A stretch of DNA of 64,000 nucleotides from Neodiprion pinetum (lineage: Eukaryota; Arthropoda; Insecta; Hymenoptera; Diprionidae): NCBI RefSeq assembly GCF_021155775.2, contig NC_060232.1:23381922-23445921 (forward strand), written 5' to 3'. A program made the translations under genes and the position numbers. Below the pieces are notes generated by a model. That model made no database searches and was not told where the DNA came from. It worked only from the letters and a program-made list of their open reading frames with translations. This document shows, in pieces, positions 36,133 to 47,900 of this stretch (position 1 is the stretch's first letter; each line of letters opens with the position of its first letter).

Positions 36133-39097
36133 AACAGACACTTTTTAGTTGAAACAAAAATATTGATGCATTGATTTGAATCTTACATGCTTTCAAGTTT
36201 AATATATTTCAAACAAGTAAATATTTTTTTCGTAGGAATGAACTGGAAATTTCGGAACGAAAACTTTGTTTGAATTAACAAACCTTACTCTCACTCAACA
36301 ATGCTCTCACAGCAAGAAAAGAATCCTCGCAGAAGGATATCTACTATATCTAGTTTTGAAACGTTGATTTTGGAACTAGGAGATTTCCCTTTTCACTTAC
36401 ATGGGGAAGATGTTATGTTTTTTTTTTTTTTTTTTAAACAGTTACCACCCAGCTACATTTAATGATACGTATTTTATCCTGAAAGCGTTTTGTAGAGAGG
36501 TAAAATTATATAAAAATGTGTGAGGTTTATTGTTCTTTGCGACCGGTTAGTGTTTATAAAAATTAAATGCTCACGAGTTGGAGAACGCAATGGAATTTAT
36601 TTGAGCGAAGAGCTCTCAGAAGTGGAGTAATCAATCGAAAACAAGATTACGTATGAGATTTATAACCTCGTTTTGTCGTTCGATTTGACGTGGAATCCCG
36701 CATATATCCATTTAAAATCACATTCCACAACTTAAATTATCCCCCCGGCACATATGTAATTGTGAAAACCCTAGCGGTGAAACTTGCACACCAAGGTATG
36801 TAAGTACGTACGTCGTAATGTTATATATTTCTTTCATTCAATACAAGTAAATACAACTAATATCACATTGAACTTTTAATAAGTTCAATAAAAATTATAT
36901 CACCTTTCAAACACAAAACCCTCAAGATAAAAATAATCGGGTTAATTTGTTACAACAATTAACATAAGCATAATGAGTTGAATTTCATACTTGCAAAAAA
37001 TCAAGTGAAACAGAAACTAAGTGTCATCTCAAACCCAACACAGACACGAGTGCCCTATTCAGAGGTTTTACTGTCTAAGTCTAGTTACGAAAACTGCTTG
37101 ATTATTGTTGAAGTTGCAGGAAAATGTGGCAAAAGTAACTGCTTAGTGCAATTATAATTTTTAAAACTATATTCTCTCGTTATTGCAACACCAAATCTGC
37201 TTGTCTAGCATACTAAATTCTTCAGTATCAAAATCAAATTACCGCAATAGTTAAAAGACAATATAGTACCACGAGTGACCATGGTGGAATAGAAAAAAAA
37301 CACTACATTTTTTGCTTTAAGCTATACAGAGCTCACATTCATTTCACACGGGTAACTATATTTTTCGGTTTCGGTGAAAAATAGAAGCAGTCACGGAAGG
37401 TGGAGTAATCGCAACAATAAGACATTTCGTTCAATATGCCTGCGATTATGCTCCCCAAACCGTTTCATCTCGACTCCGACACTTTTTCGACTGCAAAAAT
37501 ACGGAGGGTGGAAGAAAGGGAATATTGGAATGAAGAAGGAGATGAAGACGATGGCCCGCTGATCACTGATCCTGAGCGGCGTTCGCTCAAAGTGGTCCGT
37601 CGAAAGGATTGCGGCGGTTGGCTATATAAGTATACACCATCGTCTGTCGTCTGAGGGCCATGGCCATAGCCAGGGCTTTCTGCGGGCGTGCAGCCGTTCG
37701 AGTGGCTCCTTAATGGCATGAGACGTACCAATTAAGATTTTATGGCTTGTACGCAAGAAACAACATAAACTGCCCCACTTTCCGCCTACCACCGGTACCT
37801 ACTCGTTTCGGTTCTCGCTCCTATGTCGTCGTTAAACTCGATTCTTCGCGACTGCAAGCTCATATTATCCATTATGACTTCAAGCCAGTTATACTTAATT
37901 TCCGGACGTCGGAGAAAACGAGGAACACAAGCCTTATGTTCTACTACTTTGCATCTGCTACGACAGTGGGTGGAGGGAATTAAAAGCAGATGGAAGAAGG
38001 CACGCTGCGTGTGTTCTTTCGATTAGAAATTTGGCAATGTTTCTTTGACTTACAGTGAGTAAATTATATATGTATGGTAATCTGCACATCTCGAACCTCG
38101 ATAATTACGAAGCACCATTGCGAGCCCAACATTGTCACTAAAATGAGCAAACGCGGTTCTACATTGATCGACATATGTCTCTGTTCGCAAAATAAATTTC
38201 TTTTAGCGATATTCCAGACTGTGCTTAATGCTCAGAGCCAAAATAGAATTTTGGGAAGTTTAAAAAGTAAGATTTCTAAGAAATGACTAATGAAATTTAA
38301 ATCTCATCATTATTTCAACTTTGCTTATTTATTCATTCTGAGTTCGCCTGCTCTATATTTCATTCTTGTTTTACTAGGAATCTTCTAAGTGTATTGCGAT
38401 TGGAATTTCCGGAAATCAGATAGGCTAAATAAAACGTTGCGACATATGAGAACAGCTGCTTTTTTGCTGCGAGCTAGCGCGGCTGGAGATGTGCCACGTG
38501 GCAGATTATGTGAAAGATTTATTGAATTAACAATCAAGTTAAACAACGTACAGGGAAAAACATCTAGGGAAAGTTTAAGATGGTGGTAGTCACAGTCAAG
38601 TCGAATTCGAGTAAAACAATATACTTTCAAAATTGACAAAAATTATAAAATAAGAAGAATTTAACAGAATACTCGTATGCATCGCTGCTCGTATAATTTT
38701 TCTACTACCAACTGTGCACAGTTCATCTAATATTGTTAAATTGTGGATAATCTGTTTCATAAATTAATTTTCTTTAAATTTACAAAACCTGTGCTTTTTT
38801 TCAAGGCGAAATCGCTTCTCACAATCAGTCAATGAAAACTGAAATTAAAATGAACTCACTTTTAATAATACAAATTGGATTTCATCGCCAAATACATTGT
38901 CGTTCACTGTTAATATTTTACGATCAACTCCATCTAAGAAAATTCAATTCATCAACAAAGTGAAAAACTCATTAATTATAATTCGAATTGACAGAATCTT
39001 TAAGATGAGGTAAATGCTCTAATTATACGAAGAATCTATCACTCCCTGCTTGTTCAGGCAATAAATCCAATATTCTTCAGCATCAGATTTATTGTGA
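36133..39097. other. Intron-like or intergenic, no gene recognised
   Basis: Contains the poly-T run. A donor-like CCAAG|GTATGT lies at about 36794. The frame 38,389-38,589 (67 codons, ending …R-W-W) looks protein-like in composition but has no family and no splice support. Confidence 0.4.
36418..36435. repeat. Poly-T run (18)
   Basis: Uninterrupted T-run following GATGTTATG; possibly the tail of a reverse-strand retro-insertion, but no element body was recognised beside it. Confidence 0.85.
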
Positions 39098-39711
39098 CAT
39101 GAATGGGACGGGGTTTAAATTTCGAATTTAAAAAGATCCGAAAGTGGCAAATTTTGAATTTTTTAGCTGCGAAACTTGAAGTAAAGAAATCATACCTTGA
39201 CGAAACGTCAAAATTTCGAAAGGGCGTAACTCCGACAAAGCACAGTTCCGAAAGTGGGGAAATGAAAAAATAGAAAACTATGAAATATCGAAAATGTAAA
39301 TGACCGAAGATTTTCAGTACTATGAATTTCTGGCTTGGGGAAAATCCACCCTTTAGATCTTTCTTTGTTTTGGAGTATTGATATTTTCGCGTTCGGAATC
39401 GTGGACACTTTGATTGTCGGTTTTTATGATTTTTTGCACCCACTTGTTGAGTAAACTATACTGTGTGAGTGTATTTTAATTTTCGGAATTTTACTCTATC
39501 GAAACTTTATTTTTCGGAACTTTGCTCTAGCGTGACTTGAATTTTGATAATTTTGCATTTCGAAATTTTGAGCGATCGGGCTTCCAATCATTCAAAATTT
39601 TATTGTTTCGTAAAAGTTTGATTTCTGTGCTTCAAGTTTCGCCACCAAATAATTCGTACTTAGGCGTTTTAGGAACTTTTCAAATTCGGAACTTCAACCC
39701 TGCCCCACATG
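39098..39711. mobile_element. Foldback / MITE-like element 1 with ~115-bp degenerate terminal inverted repeats
   Basis: The left arm (39098 to about 39218) and the reverse complement of the right arm (about 39589 to 39711) align over more than 100 bp. Shared blocks include GGGTT-T/G-AA, CGAATTT-A/G-AAAAG and GCGAAACTTGAAG. The outer 34 bp match at 27 positions with no gaps. The interior is rich in TTCGAAATTTT-type words and contains no transposase. Long TIRs with an AT-rich non-coding interior are typical of non-autonomous DNA transposons or foldback elements. Target-site duplications could not be defined, and the termini may be off by several bases. Confidence 0.65.
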
Positions 39712-40387
39712 AATCTGACAGCCACTATTGAGGTCGTGAGCTCACGATGACCGGCTAGACGAGGTGCCAGCAGGTCATTGCGGGGGTTCCGTAAGAGGGG
39801 TGCAATCTTAGCGACCCACTAAGTTGAAGCTTTTAGGTAGGGTACAAGTGGGGCTTGCATAAGTAATGACTTAACGGTCGCAGAGGGACGCGTACTGGGC
39901 GAATGAAGAGCGACAACGGGAGGGAAGAGTCGTCGAGAACTGCAGGGAGGACTTCGACAGCTGCGCCGATGCTCACGGTGGCTCAACCTAAGCCGATCGG
40001 CAAAATCCGAACGAGATTCCGTGTTTCGCGCGCCACCGAGCGATGCGGGACTCCGACGACGGCAATGCCGATCCGACGCTGCAGCGGGGCGCAGGGTGCG
40101 GGAAAAACGCAGTGGCAGTCGATTGCGAGCACCCCGAACACAAATACTAGGGGAGGCTCAACGCCGACGACAAATCTCTTCCCCCTGCCACCGAGATTTT
40201 CGCCAAAGCTGCAGGTCTGCAACATGCGCAAAATGCGAACGGATAATTTGGATGTGGTTAGAAAAAAAATTGGTTAGAATCAATTTCAGGTGGACCATTT
40301 CGTCTTATCTTATCAGTCTGAATAGTTCAGGCTTCGGATGGTCAAAATTTCGAATGACATTCTGGGTTTATTACGGCTGATTTTTTC
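39712..40387. other. GC-rich island between the two foldback elements
   Basis: Composition changes abruptly from TTCGAAATTT-type sequence to GC- and CpG-rich sequence at about 39725, and back to AT-rich at about 40250. The island carries overlapping open frames (see 39,875-40,277). It may be a gene fragment captured between two elements, the original host sequence into which both inserted, or the middle of one larger composite element. Confidence 0.35.
39875..40277 (+). pseudogene. Coding-like but undecided segment (broken frame and overlapping open frame)
   Basis: Two readings compete. Frame A (39875-40246) is rich in Asp/Glu/Asn/Cys with mostly G/C third positions, but is broken by TAA at 39989-39991 and TAG at 40148-40150 into blocks of about 38, 52 and 31 codons. 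It contains spaced cysteines (N-C-R-E-D-F-D-S-C, V-D-C-E-H-P-E-H) and looks like decayed coding sequence. Frame B starts at the ATG at 39903 and stays open for 124 codons to a stop at 40275-40277, but its Ser/Thr/Arg/Pro-rich product resembles a shadow frame. An acceptor-like GTCGCAG precedes frame A at 39883. Neither product is recognised. GC-rich DNA carries few stops, so chance remains possible. Confidence 0.25.
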
Positions 40388-40835
40388 ACGGGGCATGATT
40401 GAAATTTAAACTCGTGAAACTTTTGAGAATTAATAATGGAACGATTTGGAGTTGGTTGGGTGTGAAAATGCAGAAAGATCAGATTGTGGAAGGGTCACAA
40501 TATCTAATTCCGAATAACTGTTCCGTGGAGTTTTGAAACGTGGCTATTCGAATAATGGAAAGGTCAAAGTGTAGAGATGAAAGCGAAAATCTAGGAACGT
40601 GAGGATGAATAAGGATATAACGTGCAGTCTGAATTCCGTACTGTTTCCGTACCTTCACTTTCCTACTTTTCGAATTTTTTTTACTTCGATCTCCTACACT
40701 TTGAAATTCAAAAGATTTGATCTTAGCGTTTTTGAAAATTCGATCCTTTTTTCGATCCTTCTACATTTTCATCCCTTTTCTTCGGAATTCCGACTATTCG
40801 AATTGTAACGATATTTTAAATTCAAAGTGCCCGCG
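40388..40835. mobile_element. Foldback / MITE-like element 2, same family as element 1
   Basis: The left end (CGGGGCATGATTGAAATTTAAA) is visibly related to the reverse complement of the right end, which carries a GGGCAC…TTTGAATTTAAAAT pattern near 40812-40835. Inner arms also match, for example GGGTGTGAAAATGCAGAAAGATC at about 40459-40481 against the inverse of 40753-40775. The GGGGCA…TTGAA(A/G)TT terminal pattern is the same as the inverted right end of element 1, so the two belong to one family. It is more decayed than element 1, and no coding capacity is visible. Confidence 0.5.
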
Positions 40836-43800
40836 AGGTTTTGCTTGACACAGCCATCTCGATCCAGGCGTCAGGCGGGAAAAACGGCTGAACATTTTGA
40901 ACATTTTACGGGAAGACGCCAAGCCGACCAATCTTAAATTCCCTGCAGAAATTTTATACTCATTTTTAATACCAGTTTTTAATCCATTTCAACACATCGT
41001 CATTACCAGTCAGTCTCCGTAATTACAAGAACGTGTAATTCATCATTAAACAATAAAACGAAGACACGAAATCGAAACAATGATCAATTTCAAAACTTTC
41101 GCGTATTGCTGAGTCAGCACGAAGAAGGCTTCCAAAGAACCGTAGTCTTCAACTCCATCGGAAAATACTATCGTTGAGACGATTGTACGATGGAGCTGCG
41201 GCCAAATAATAAACAGCGGGATGAGTGATTTTTAATTTATTTATGAAATTTAAACTTTTTTATTATCATCCCAGACAATTTTATAACCTGATGTGTGTTC
41301 ATTTCGGCGTATTTTATTTTAATTTATTTGTGAATGTTTGAATGAATGTGTAATTTTAATTATTTTGACTATGGACAGGTTTTGAAGAGGTATTACATGT
41401 TCTTTATATATTTAGTTATATTTCATCTCCATTTTATTTATATCTTATTTATATCCCCTCTATATTTTATTGATATTTTATTTATTTTTCACTCACGTTT
41501 TATTTACATGTTATTTATATGTTATTTATATTTCATTTATATTTTATCTATATTTAATTTATTCAATTGAGAGTCAATGTCATATTTATCATCGTTCTCG
41601 TCATATTGTTTTGTAAGCCTGTCCATCGATTTCACGTTTTTTCTTTTATTTTGACAAAAGGCTCAAATTCTTCATCGTCCCCTTATTTATATTATTTATA
41701 TCCTATTTATACATGTTTTTGATCTCCCACATCAATCACAATAGGCAAAAACAAAAATGAAACAAAAAAGTATTTACAGAATACATGATATCCGACGTCA
41801 AAGTCAGATACTGTGAACTTGCAACAGACCTAATGTCCAAGAACACTTTGCTGTGCCATATCGTCATATTTATTTGAATTCTACGGATATTTCCTTAATC
41901 TGCGATACACTGGACTGAAGAGCAATTGCAAGTTGAGAGAATCCTCGATGCGAAATAAGTGGAAGCGGAGCGACTTGGGGGTGGCGCCTCCGATAGTTGA
42001 ATAATGAAGGGGTATCGCCGACTGGCGACGGAATATCGACCGGAAGTAGCCTATAATTAATTCACGAGACATGGAAATGGAAATAGCTCAGTGAAAGGGA
42101 GCTCAGCCGGTCGAAGCAAACGCACGGCGACAGCATTTTTCTTTACTCAATACCTGCGTGACTGTGTTAATATTCCATAAGCCAATAATGTTATACCCGT
42201 AACTTATCGCTCGAGGACTCTGAACCCGTAATTTACAGTTGAAGATATTCGAGTGCAGACCTTTCGTCTATGCGACGTGTGCTCTTTGTCCAGTAGCTCG
42301 TACAGGTATATCGATCTTGTTCACAATTTACCAGATTTTGATAATAGTCGAGATGATCAAATTACGAAATTTCGATAGAATTTCATTCACTGCGTTTCGA
42401 CTGTTTGTTTTAGCGAACGTTTCTTAGTCATATTCGACGCGTTCAGTTGTCATTCTACGACTGCATTTTCGAAACAACTTGCAGAATCCAGAGAACTAGA
42501 TGGGGAAAAAGTTGTCAAACCGTAAAAACAAATATGCAAAGTCAGCTTTGGAGAACGGATATACACTTTTTGTAAAAACTCAGAGGAAATATTAAAAATT
42601 GACAGTGACAGCAATTTCGGGATGAAAATTTTGTTTAAAGAATAAGAAACAAAAAAACGTAAATCACTTGGAGATGAAATAATTTTCAGTTAATTCTATA
42701 TTTTGAACCCTTGTGTTCATTTCCATGTCATGCCATTGTGAAATTATTTCATGAGCTATACACACTTTGGTGAGATTTCAGTGAATCATACCAATGTGAG
42801 ATAAATAATGAAATAAACAACAGTATTGTTTTAAACAGTCTAAGCATCGTTAGCGAAGGACAATTTGTTCACCCCGTGATTATCTGACTGTCCATTAGTT
42901 GTTTCTGCCTGTCTGCACCGCAGCGAACAATTTTTCTCGTCCTTTTTATAATGGTTTCCATCACCAGCGGAATACAGCTGTAAACAAGACAAAAACAGAC
43001 TCGAAAGAGTTGCGAATATAATGCTATGCCTTCTGCAATCCTTTCCACGAACAGTGTAAATAACTTAAACTCGCAGCCCTTACGTTCTGACGACTTAGTT
43101 GCCCCAACTCCTTATACCGGATGGCACGTCGTTTGAGTAAACGTTTTTTTTTTCTCATCCGTACGTTTCGGTGTCGAGAACATTCATACATGGTCCCGGT
43201 TACTTGACGGGGGACTTATTTCTTTGCGGAACGTTTACACGCAGCCAAAGTCGAGTCAAATGTGTAACGCAAGTCGACGACTTGCCACTCATTGCAAACA
43301 GAGCGAAAACCGTTCCCTTAAAAAAAGCAAGCGTTTCACTTGAATTCTCTTTGTCAGTAATAATAATGATCTTCAAAGTGTATCATGCATATATACCGTT
43401 ACCTCTGAACGAGAAGTGAAAAGTTTCTTCATTCCAAAGCGAAACAATCAAGCCGATGAGAAATACCATCTGCAATAATCTTGAAGCACGAGACGGGACG
43501 GCGACACACAGCAGCGACAAAAGTTCTGCGGCATTGTTTAACTTGGACAAAGCCAGAACTTAAGTCTGTCAGAGCGCGAAGACGTGGTCCAGGACGAAAA
43601 CGAGGAGTAGAACCTCCGAGAGCGTGGAGACCACGAGTCGATTCTTTTGTCCCGTCATTCGCAGGGACCTAGACGAGATACATGACCGTGTGACCTCTGG
43701 TCGGGGGTGAAAAGCTGGAAGGAAAGGAAAGCTCCTTTCGAACGGAAGCCAAATGACGCGCGACTAATACCTGATCAAGGTCACAGTCTTTCGAGAAAAG

Positions 43801-44803
43801 TTCACCGCCTCTTGAAAGACCCTCCACGGCAATATCGGTCCTACCGAGGCTTTACTCGTCAAATCTTTCCGCTAACGATGTGAGATATCGGATCACCATA
43901 ACCCAATTAGTGGAAGCGAAGATTAGGGGCACACGCCCGAGGAAGAGATATCCACTTATCTGATGCGCGCTTAATGCTCTCTAAGGTCTCGTCTTCTAAG
44001 GTCTCAAGAACAGTGATGATCCTCGCTACTGCATGGCTGAGTACGGCGAATCGTCGCCAGGGAGGCCATAGAAAATGGGACTCGTTATGCTGATACTGTG
44101 GGGAATTTTCTTAAAGACTATCATATTCGCCATTGGCTCACGGCTACAAGGTGGAGAACATTGAAATTAGAAAATAGCGGACCCTGTACGTCCATAATTA
44201 GTGCGAATTTGTCATTACTTTTTTCAAAAAACTTGATTCAATAATTTACAGTGATGCAGATAATATGGAGGATCAGGAACCGATTTCAAATATAATACAA
44301 CAATGGCTCTAGTATGGTGAGATTTTTCAAATAGAATTTTATGCTAATACGTTCCTTTGGCGTGTCAAATTCGAAAACGCAAATATATATCATCGGTAAG
44401 ATTTGCCATTAAGCTTTGTTTTCCATTTCGATTTTAAACAATTAATCCTATGTCAAAGAGTATCAAAAATGGACTTGCTAAGCGTAGAAAAAATTCATCG
44501 CTGTAATTTTCTACAATTATATTCTATTTAGATGAAGTAAAGAAAATAAGTTATACTTGACCTGTTGTTTTTTATAGTAAACTGTAGATTATGAGAAGCC
44601 TTTGAGCAGTAAAAAACGATTTTTCTCTTATTCCTTTACATACAGTAATTTGAATCTTTAAACACAGGGTTACCGTATCTTTTTTGTTTTTTACATCCCC
44701 GACTTTATTTCGTTGCCACTGAATCATCTGCGTGGGAATGGGCATAAATTTGAAATCGAAGTCGGCACGTATGGTTACCGAGACTAAAATATTATCTCAC
44801 ACT
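40836..44803. other. Intron-like or intergenic, no gene recognised
   Basis: Holds the TTTAT-rich tract at 41.4-41.57 kb. The rest is unique AT-leaning sequence with a slightly GC-richer part at 43,480-43,780 whose Arg-rich frame has no motif. Confidence 0.4.
41395..41568. repeat. Low-complexity TTTATAT-type degenerate tandem tract
   Basis: Dense repetition of TATTTATATTTTAT-like words with drifting period of about 12-15 bp. A hydrophobic Phe/Ile/Tyr frame across it is explained by the repeat composition alone. Confidence 0.7.
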
Positions 44804-44823
44804 TATATATATATATATATATA
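44804..44823. repeat. (TA)n microsatellite
   Basis: Ten TA units, 50 bp upstream of the candidate exon at 44,874. It is too far from the TCAG there to act as a positioned TATA box. Confidence 0.9.
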
Positions 44824-44873
44824 CAACGTACATAATTACGATGCAACGGTCTCGGGTTTCCCCGTCTCGTCAG

Positions 44874-44935
44874 AGAGTTTCGAAAGTTCCACCGAGCGAG
44901 GGTAGAATAATTCGTAGCAGAAGTATAAAGCGGAG
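44874..44935 (+). CDS. Candidate internal exon (62 nt) compatible in phase with the 22.2 kb exon
   Basis: The left boundary is an acceptor-like pyrimidine stretch ending in CGTCAG at 44873. The right boundary is GCGGAG|GTGAGT, a near-consensus donor with GT at 44936-44937. Of the three frames only the one starting at the first base is open (R-V-S-K-V-P-P-S-E-G-R-I-I-R-S-R-S-I-K-R, plus two bases). That is the frame required if the exon follows a phase-0 donor such as the one at 22248. The product would be basic and low-complexity; no family is recognised. Alternatively the TCAG at 44870-44873 could be an initiator, making this a 5' untranslated exon. Confidence 0.22.
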
Positions 44936-47900
44936 GTGAGTACGGAGCTCATCGCGAGTGAGCGGGCGACGTTGGAAAGACGATTTTCCGGGGATTTTTC
45001 TTGAGAAAAGAACTTTTGCGCAATATTTGAGGGGACATTCTCAAGCTCGGAAAGCTATGTATGCGCGCATCGTGACGTAATCCGAGGGTGTTTCGAAGAG
45101 AAATGAATCCTCGCGTCGTCCTCGCGTCCCATTAAGCTTATTTCCTTGAAAATTATATTCCGCGCCACTCGAGTTCTCGCACGAAAAGCACCGCCCGAAC
45201 CCCGGGGCGTCTTGTCTTCGAATTCATCGCCATGACGCCCGAACGTCACACACACGTGATTTGACGCCCTGCGCGATCGGCTGCGTGCGAATCCCAAATT
45301 GTCCCAATTTATGACGTCCTCGTCGTCGTCTTACTGCCGGCGGGCTGCGTGTGTAACGCCTAGTTCGACAATGCGGCACGTTTTGCTGGAAAATACGTCC
45401 GTTTTAATTGACAATGGATTTCGTTTGGATGTTCGACGCCCGTGGGCTTGTTGAACGCTCGGAAAATTAATCGTTGAAGAAAATCAAATGTCCGTTTTTG
45501 AGCTGACAGTTTTATGGCCAGTGGGTATTGTCGTATTTCGCAACCCCACCGCACCGCAGAATGGGGAATATTTGACTGGGATAAAGGATGATTTGTATTT
45601 TCGAATCAATTATTTGTACTTCCACGTGAAACAATGAAAACTCCGGAACTCGACTGCAACCCTCGAAGTTTTCAACTGCTCCCCATTCCCTCTGCAACCG
45701 TTTTTCACGTCTGAGTGGGGAGGAATTATTTTGCCGGAATTAAAAAGTCTCACAAAGTGTAAGCGCGTTACACAACGAGAATAACTTGTCAATTGTTTGG
45801 TAAGTCCGGCGCGGAATTACCACGGCAAAGTTATATTACAATCTGCGATGAGTCGCTCTCACGAACATTTCACGAATGCTGTAATTCAAGCAAAAAAAAA
45901 AACACAAAATCTGGAGGACTACGGGCACTCCAACCATTTCCGCTCAATATGTTAATAAATTATCATATCGTTTTCGTATTTTCCAATCAACATTCTTCTG
46001 TCATTTTTCACGAAAGAAATTGTCAACCCAGCAAGAAAATTTTGCATACACGAAGAACTAAGAATTTTCACAGTAATTCGCGAGCTCAATAATTACAGCC
46101 AAGTTTTTGGTCTGCTAATTGTTGAAATACGACTTATTGGTGAATTAATCGATAAAGCAGTACAGTTTAAGTCTTTTTTTCACCTCTGTAATTCTTGTAC
46201 GTCGAATTCTGTCGACTTCGGATACGATATTTCATAAAATTATTATTCACGTTTCATTAAACTTCACAGTTACGAGAAAATGAATTAATTTACTGTTCCA
46301 TTGACTTTTCGCAATCTAGGGGGGACGTGAAATAGCGACGGGGTATAATAATTTGTTGAACCGTTAACCAACAATGAAAACTGCTAAAATTACCGCGAGA
46401 GTAGTTTGAGAGGGGATTAAATGTCCGTAGTTTCGTTGTGAAGGAAAAAAGGAAGGGGTGGTGGCGTTTTATGAAAACAGCTCCCAGTAACGAATAGCTT
46501 AATGACCGCAATATTTCATCCGGCGGTTCGTCCCACGTGCAGAATTCGCGGAAAATATCCGGAGACCATTGCGGCCACACCAAAAACGCGCAAAGTTTTG
46601 ATTAACGATTATGCTCCGGAACTCGCTGTAATTACCGAATGTAATTTTTCCATGGAATTCTTGTTTTTCTATATATCCACCTGCCTGTATATGCGTTCGA
46701 ATATTTATCGCCGGAATCGGATGGTATAATATGAAAAACATTCCGTGAAGAAGGAATATTACACTGACAAAAAATTCAACTGATTAAAATCCAAAAAATA
46801 AACATTACGCGTGATACTGTTTTCTGGTGATATAATTAAGCCATGCAGAGTTATTCTGAAAAACCAATGTTTCATTCATTGTGTTCGGGAATTCGGTCCG
46901 AAGAATGGAATATCTGGTTGAAAACTGTTCAGATACTACCTGGTTATCATTCGCAATGAATTTTCGTGTCCACCAATATATAGTAAACAAAACAAGCGTA
47001 ACCGTTGATCAATTTTGGGTGAAATTTGCATTTGCAAGCATAGGTAAAGGGATGGAACGAATGGACGAAATGCCCACCTAGAGAGAGTTCAAAAACGAAT
47101 GTTGTATATCGACGAGGGTTAGATAATTCCCAATAAATCGCGAACGCACGTGACAACCAACCGATGCAGCACAGCGGGTGAAACGAAAATGCGGCCCAGA
47201 TTGCGCCTCGCCTTTCAACGATACCGGCGGGGTGCAAAGATTTAGCGTCTATGGTGAAAAAATTTCACCCCAGAGTGTTGCTCCTTCGATATGTATTTCT
47301 GAATTTGAGAAAGGTTTATCTTGCGATGAATTTCACGTCATGCTGTGATTTTAGAAGTTCAATCTCGGTCGTCAAGCAGTTAGCGTGAGAAGACCTTTGC
47401 GTATTGTTTATCCTTTGAGAAGCGATACGATTCTGACCTTAAACCTTTGGCCTGAACTCCGCGTTACGTGCATTCGCGTGTTACGGGTTAAAAATAGTGG
47501 CAGTATCACATTGGCGTACGGAGCAAGCGCCTCTTGTAACCACGATAAAGCGGCAGGAGTGTGCAAACGATATAACGACCCCCGAGCCGCCGCAGTTGTT
47601 GCGCTCGGCACGAGCGAGTATATAGGAACTGTACCAATTACGCGATTTTCTAAGTAATTGCCTCGCTAACCGAGCACCCAACCATATACCTATATATATA
47701 TACACGCCGTTTTATCACCACTCGACCGAGTTCCCCAGGCAACTGTTACGCCATTGGTGGACAATGAGATTTGACCGTTTTTAACGATATATTGTTATTC
47801 CACATACCTACAAGAATCCCCGTATCATCCGCTCCGTGCATTCCGCCAGCCATAGACTCGGATTCAATCACCTCATGTAGCAACGTAATTCTTCAACGTT

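Noticed and set aside
39054..39443. Minus-strand frame of 129 codons
   Set aside because: It lies within the left part of foldback element 1, whose AT-rich non-coding interior explains it.
41346..41570. Hydrophobic Phe/Ile/Tyr frame that looks like a membrane protein
   Set aside because: It is the translation of a TTTATAT low-complexity tract.
42084..42093. TAGCTCAGTG, identical to a tRNA D-arm/A-box core
   Set aside because: No T-arm GTTCGA at the right distance, and the flanks do not fold into acceptor or anticodon stems.
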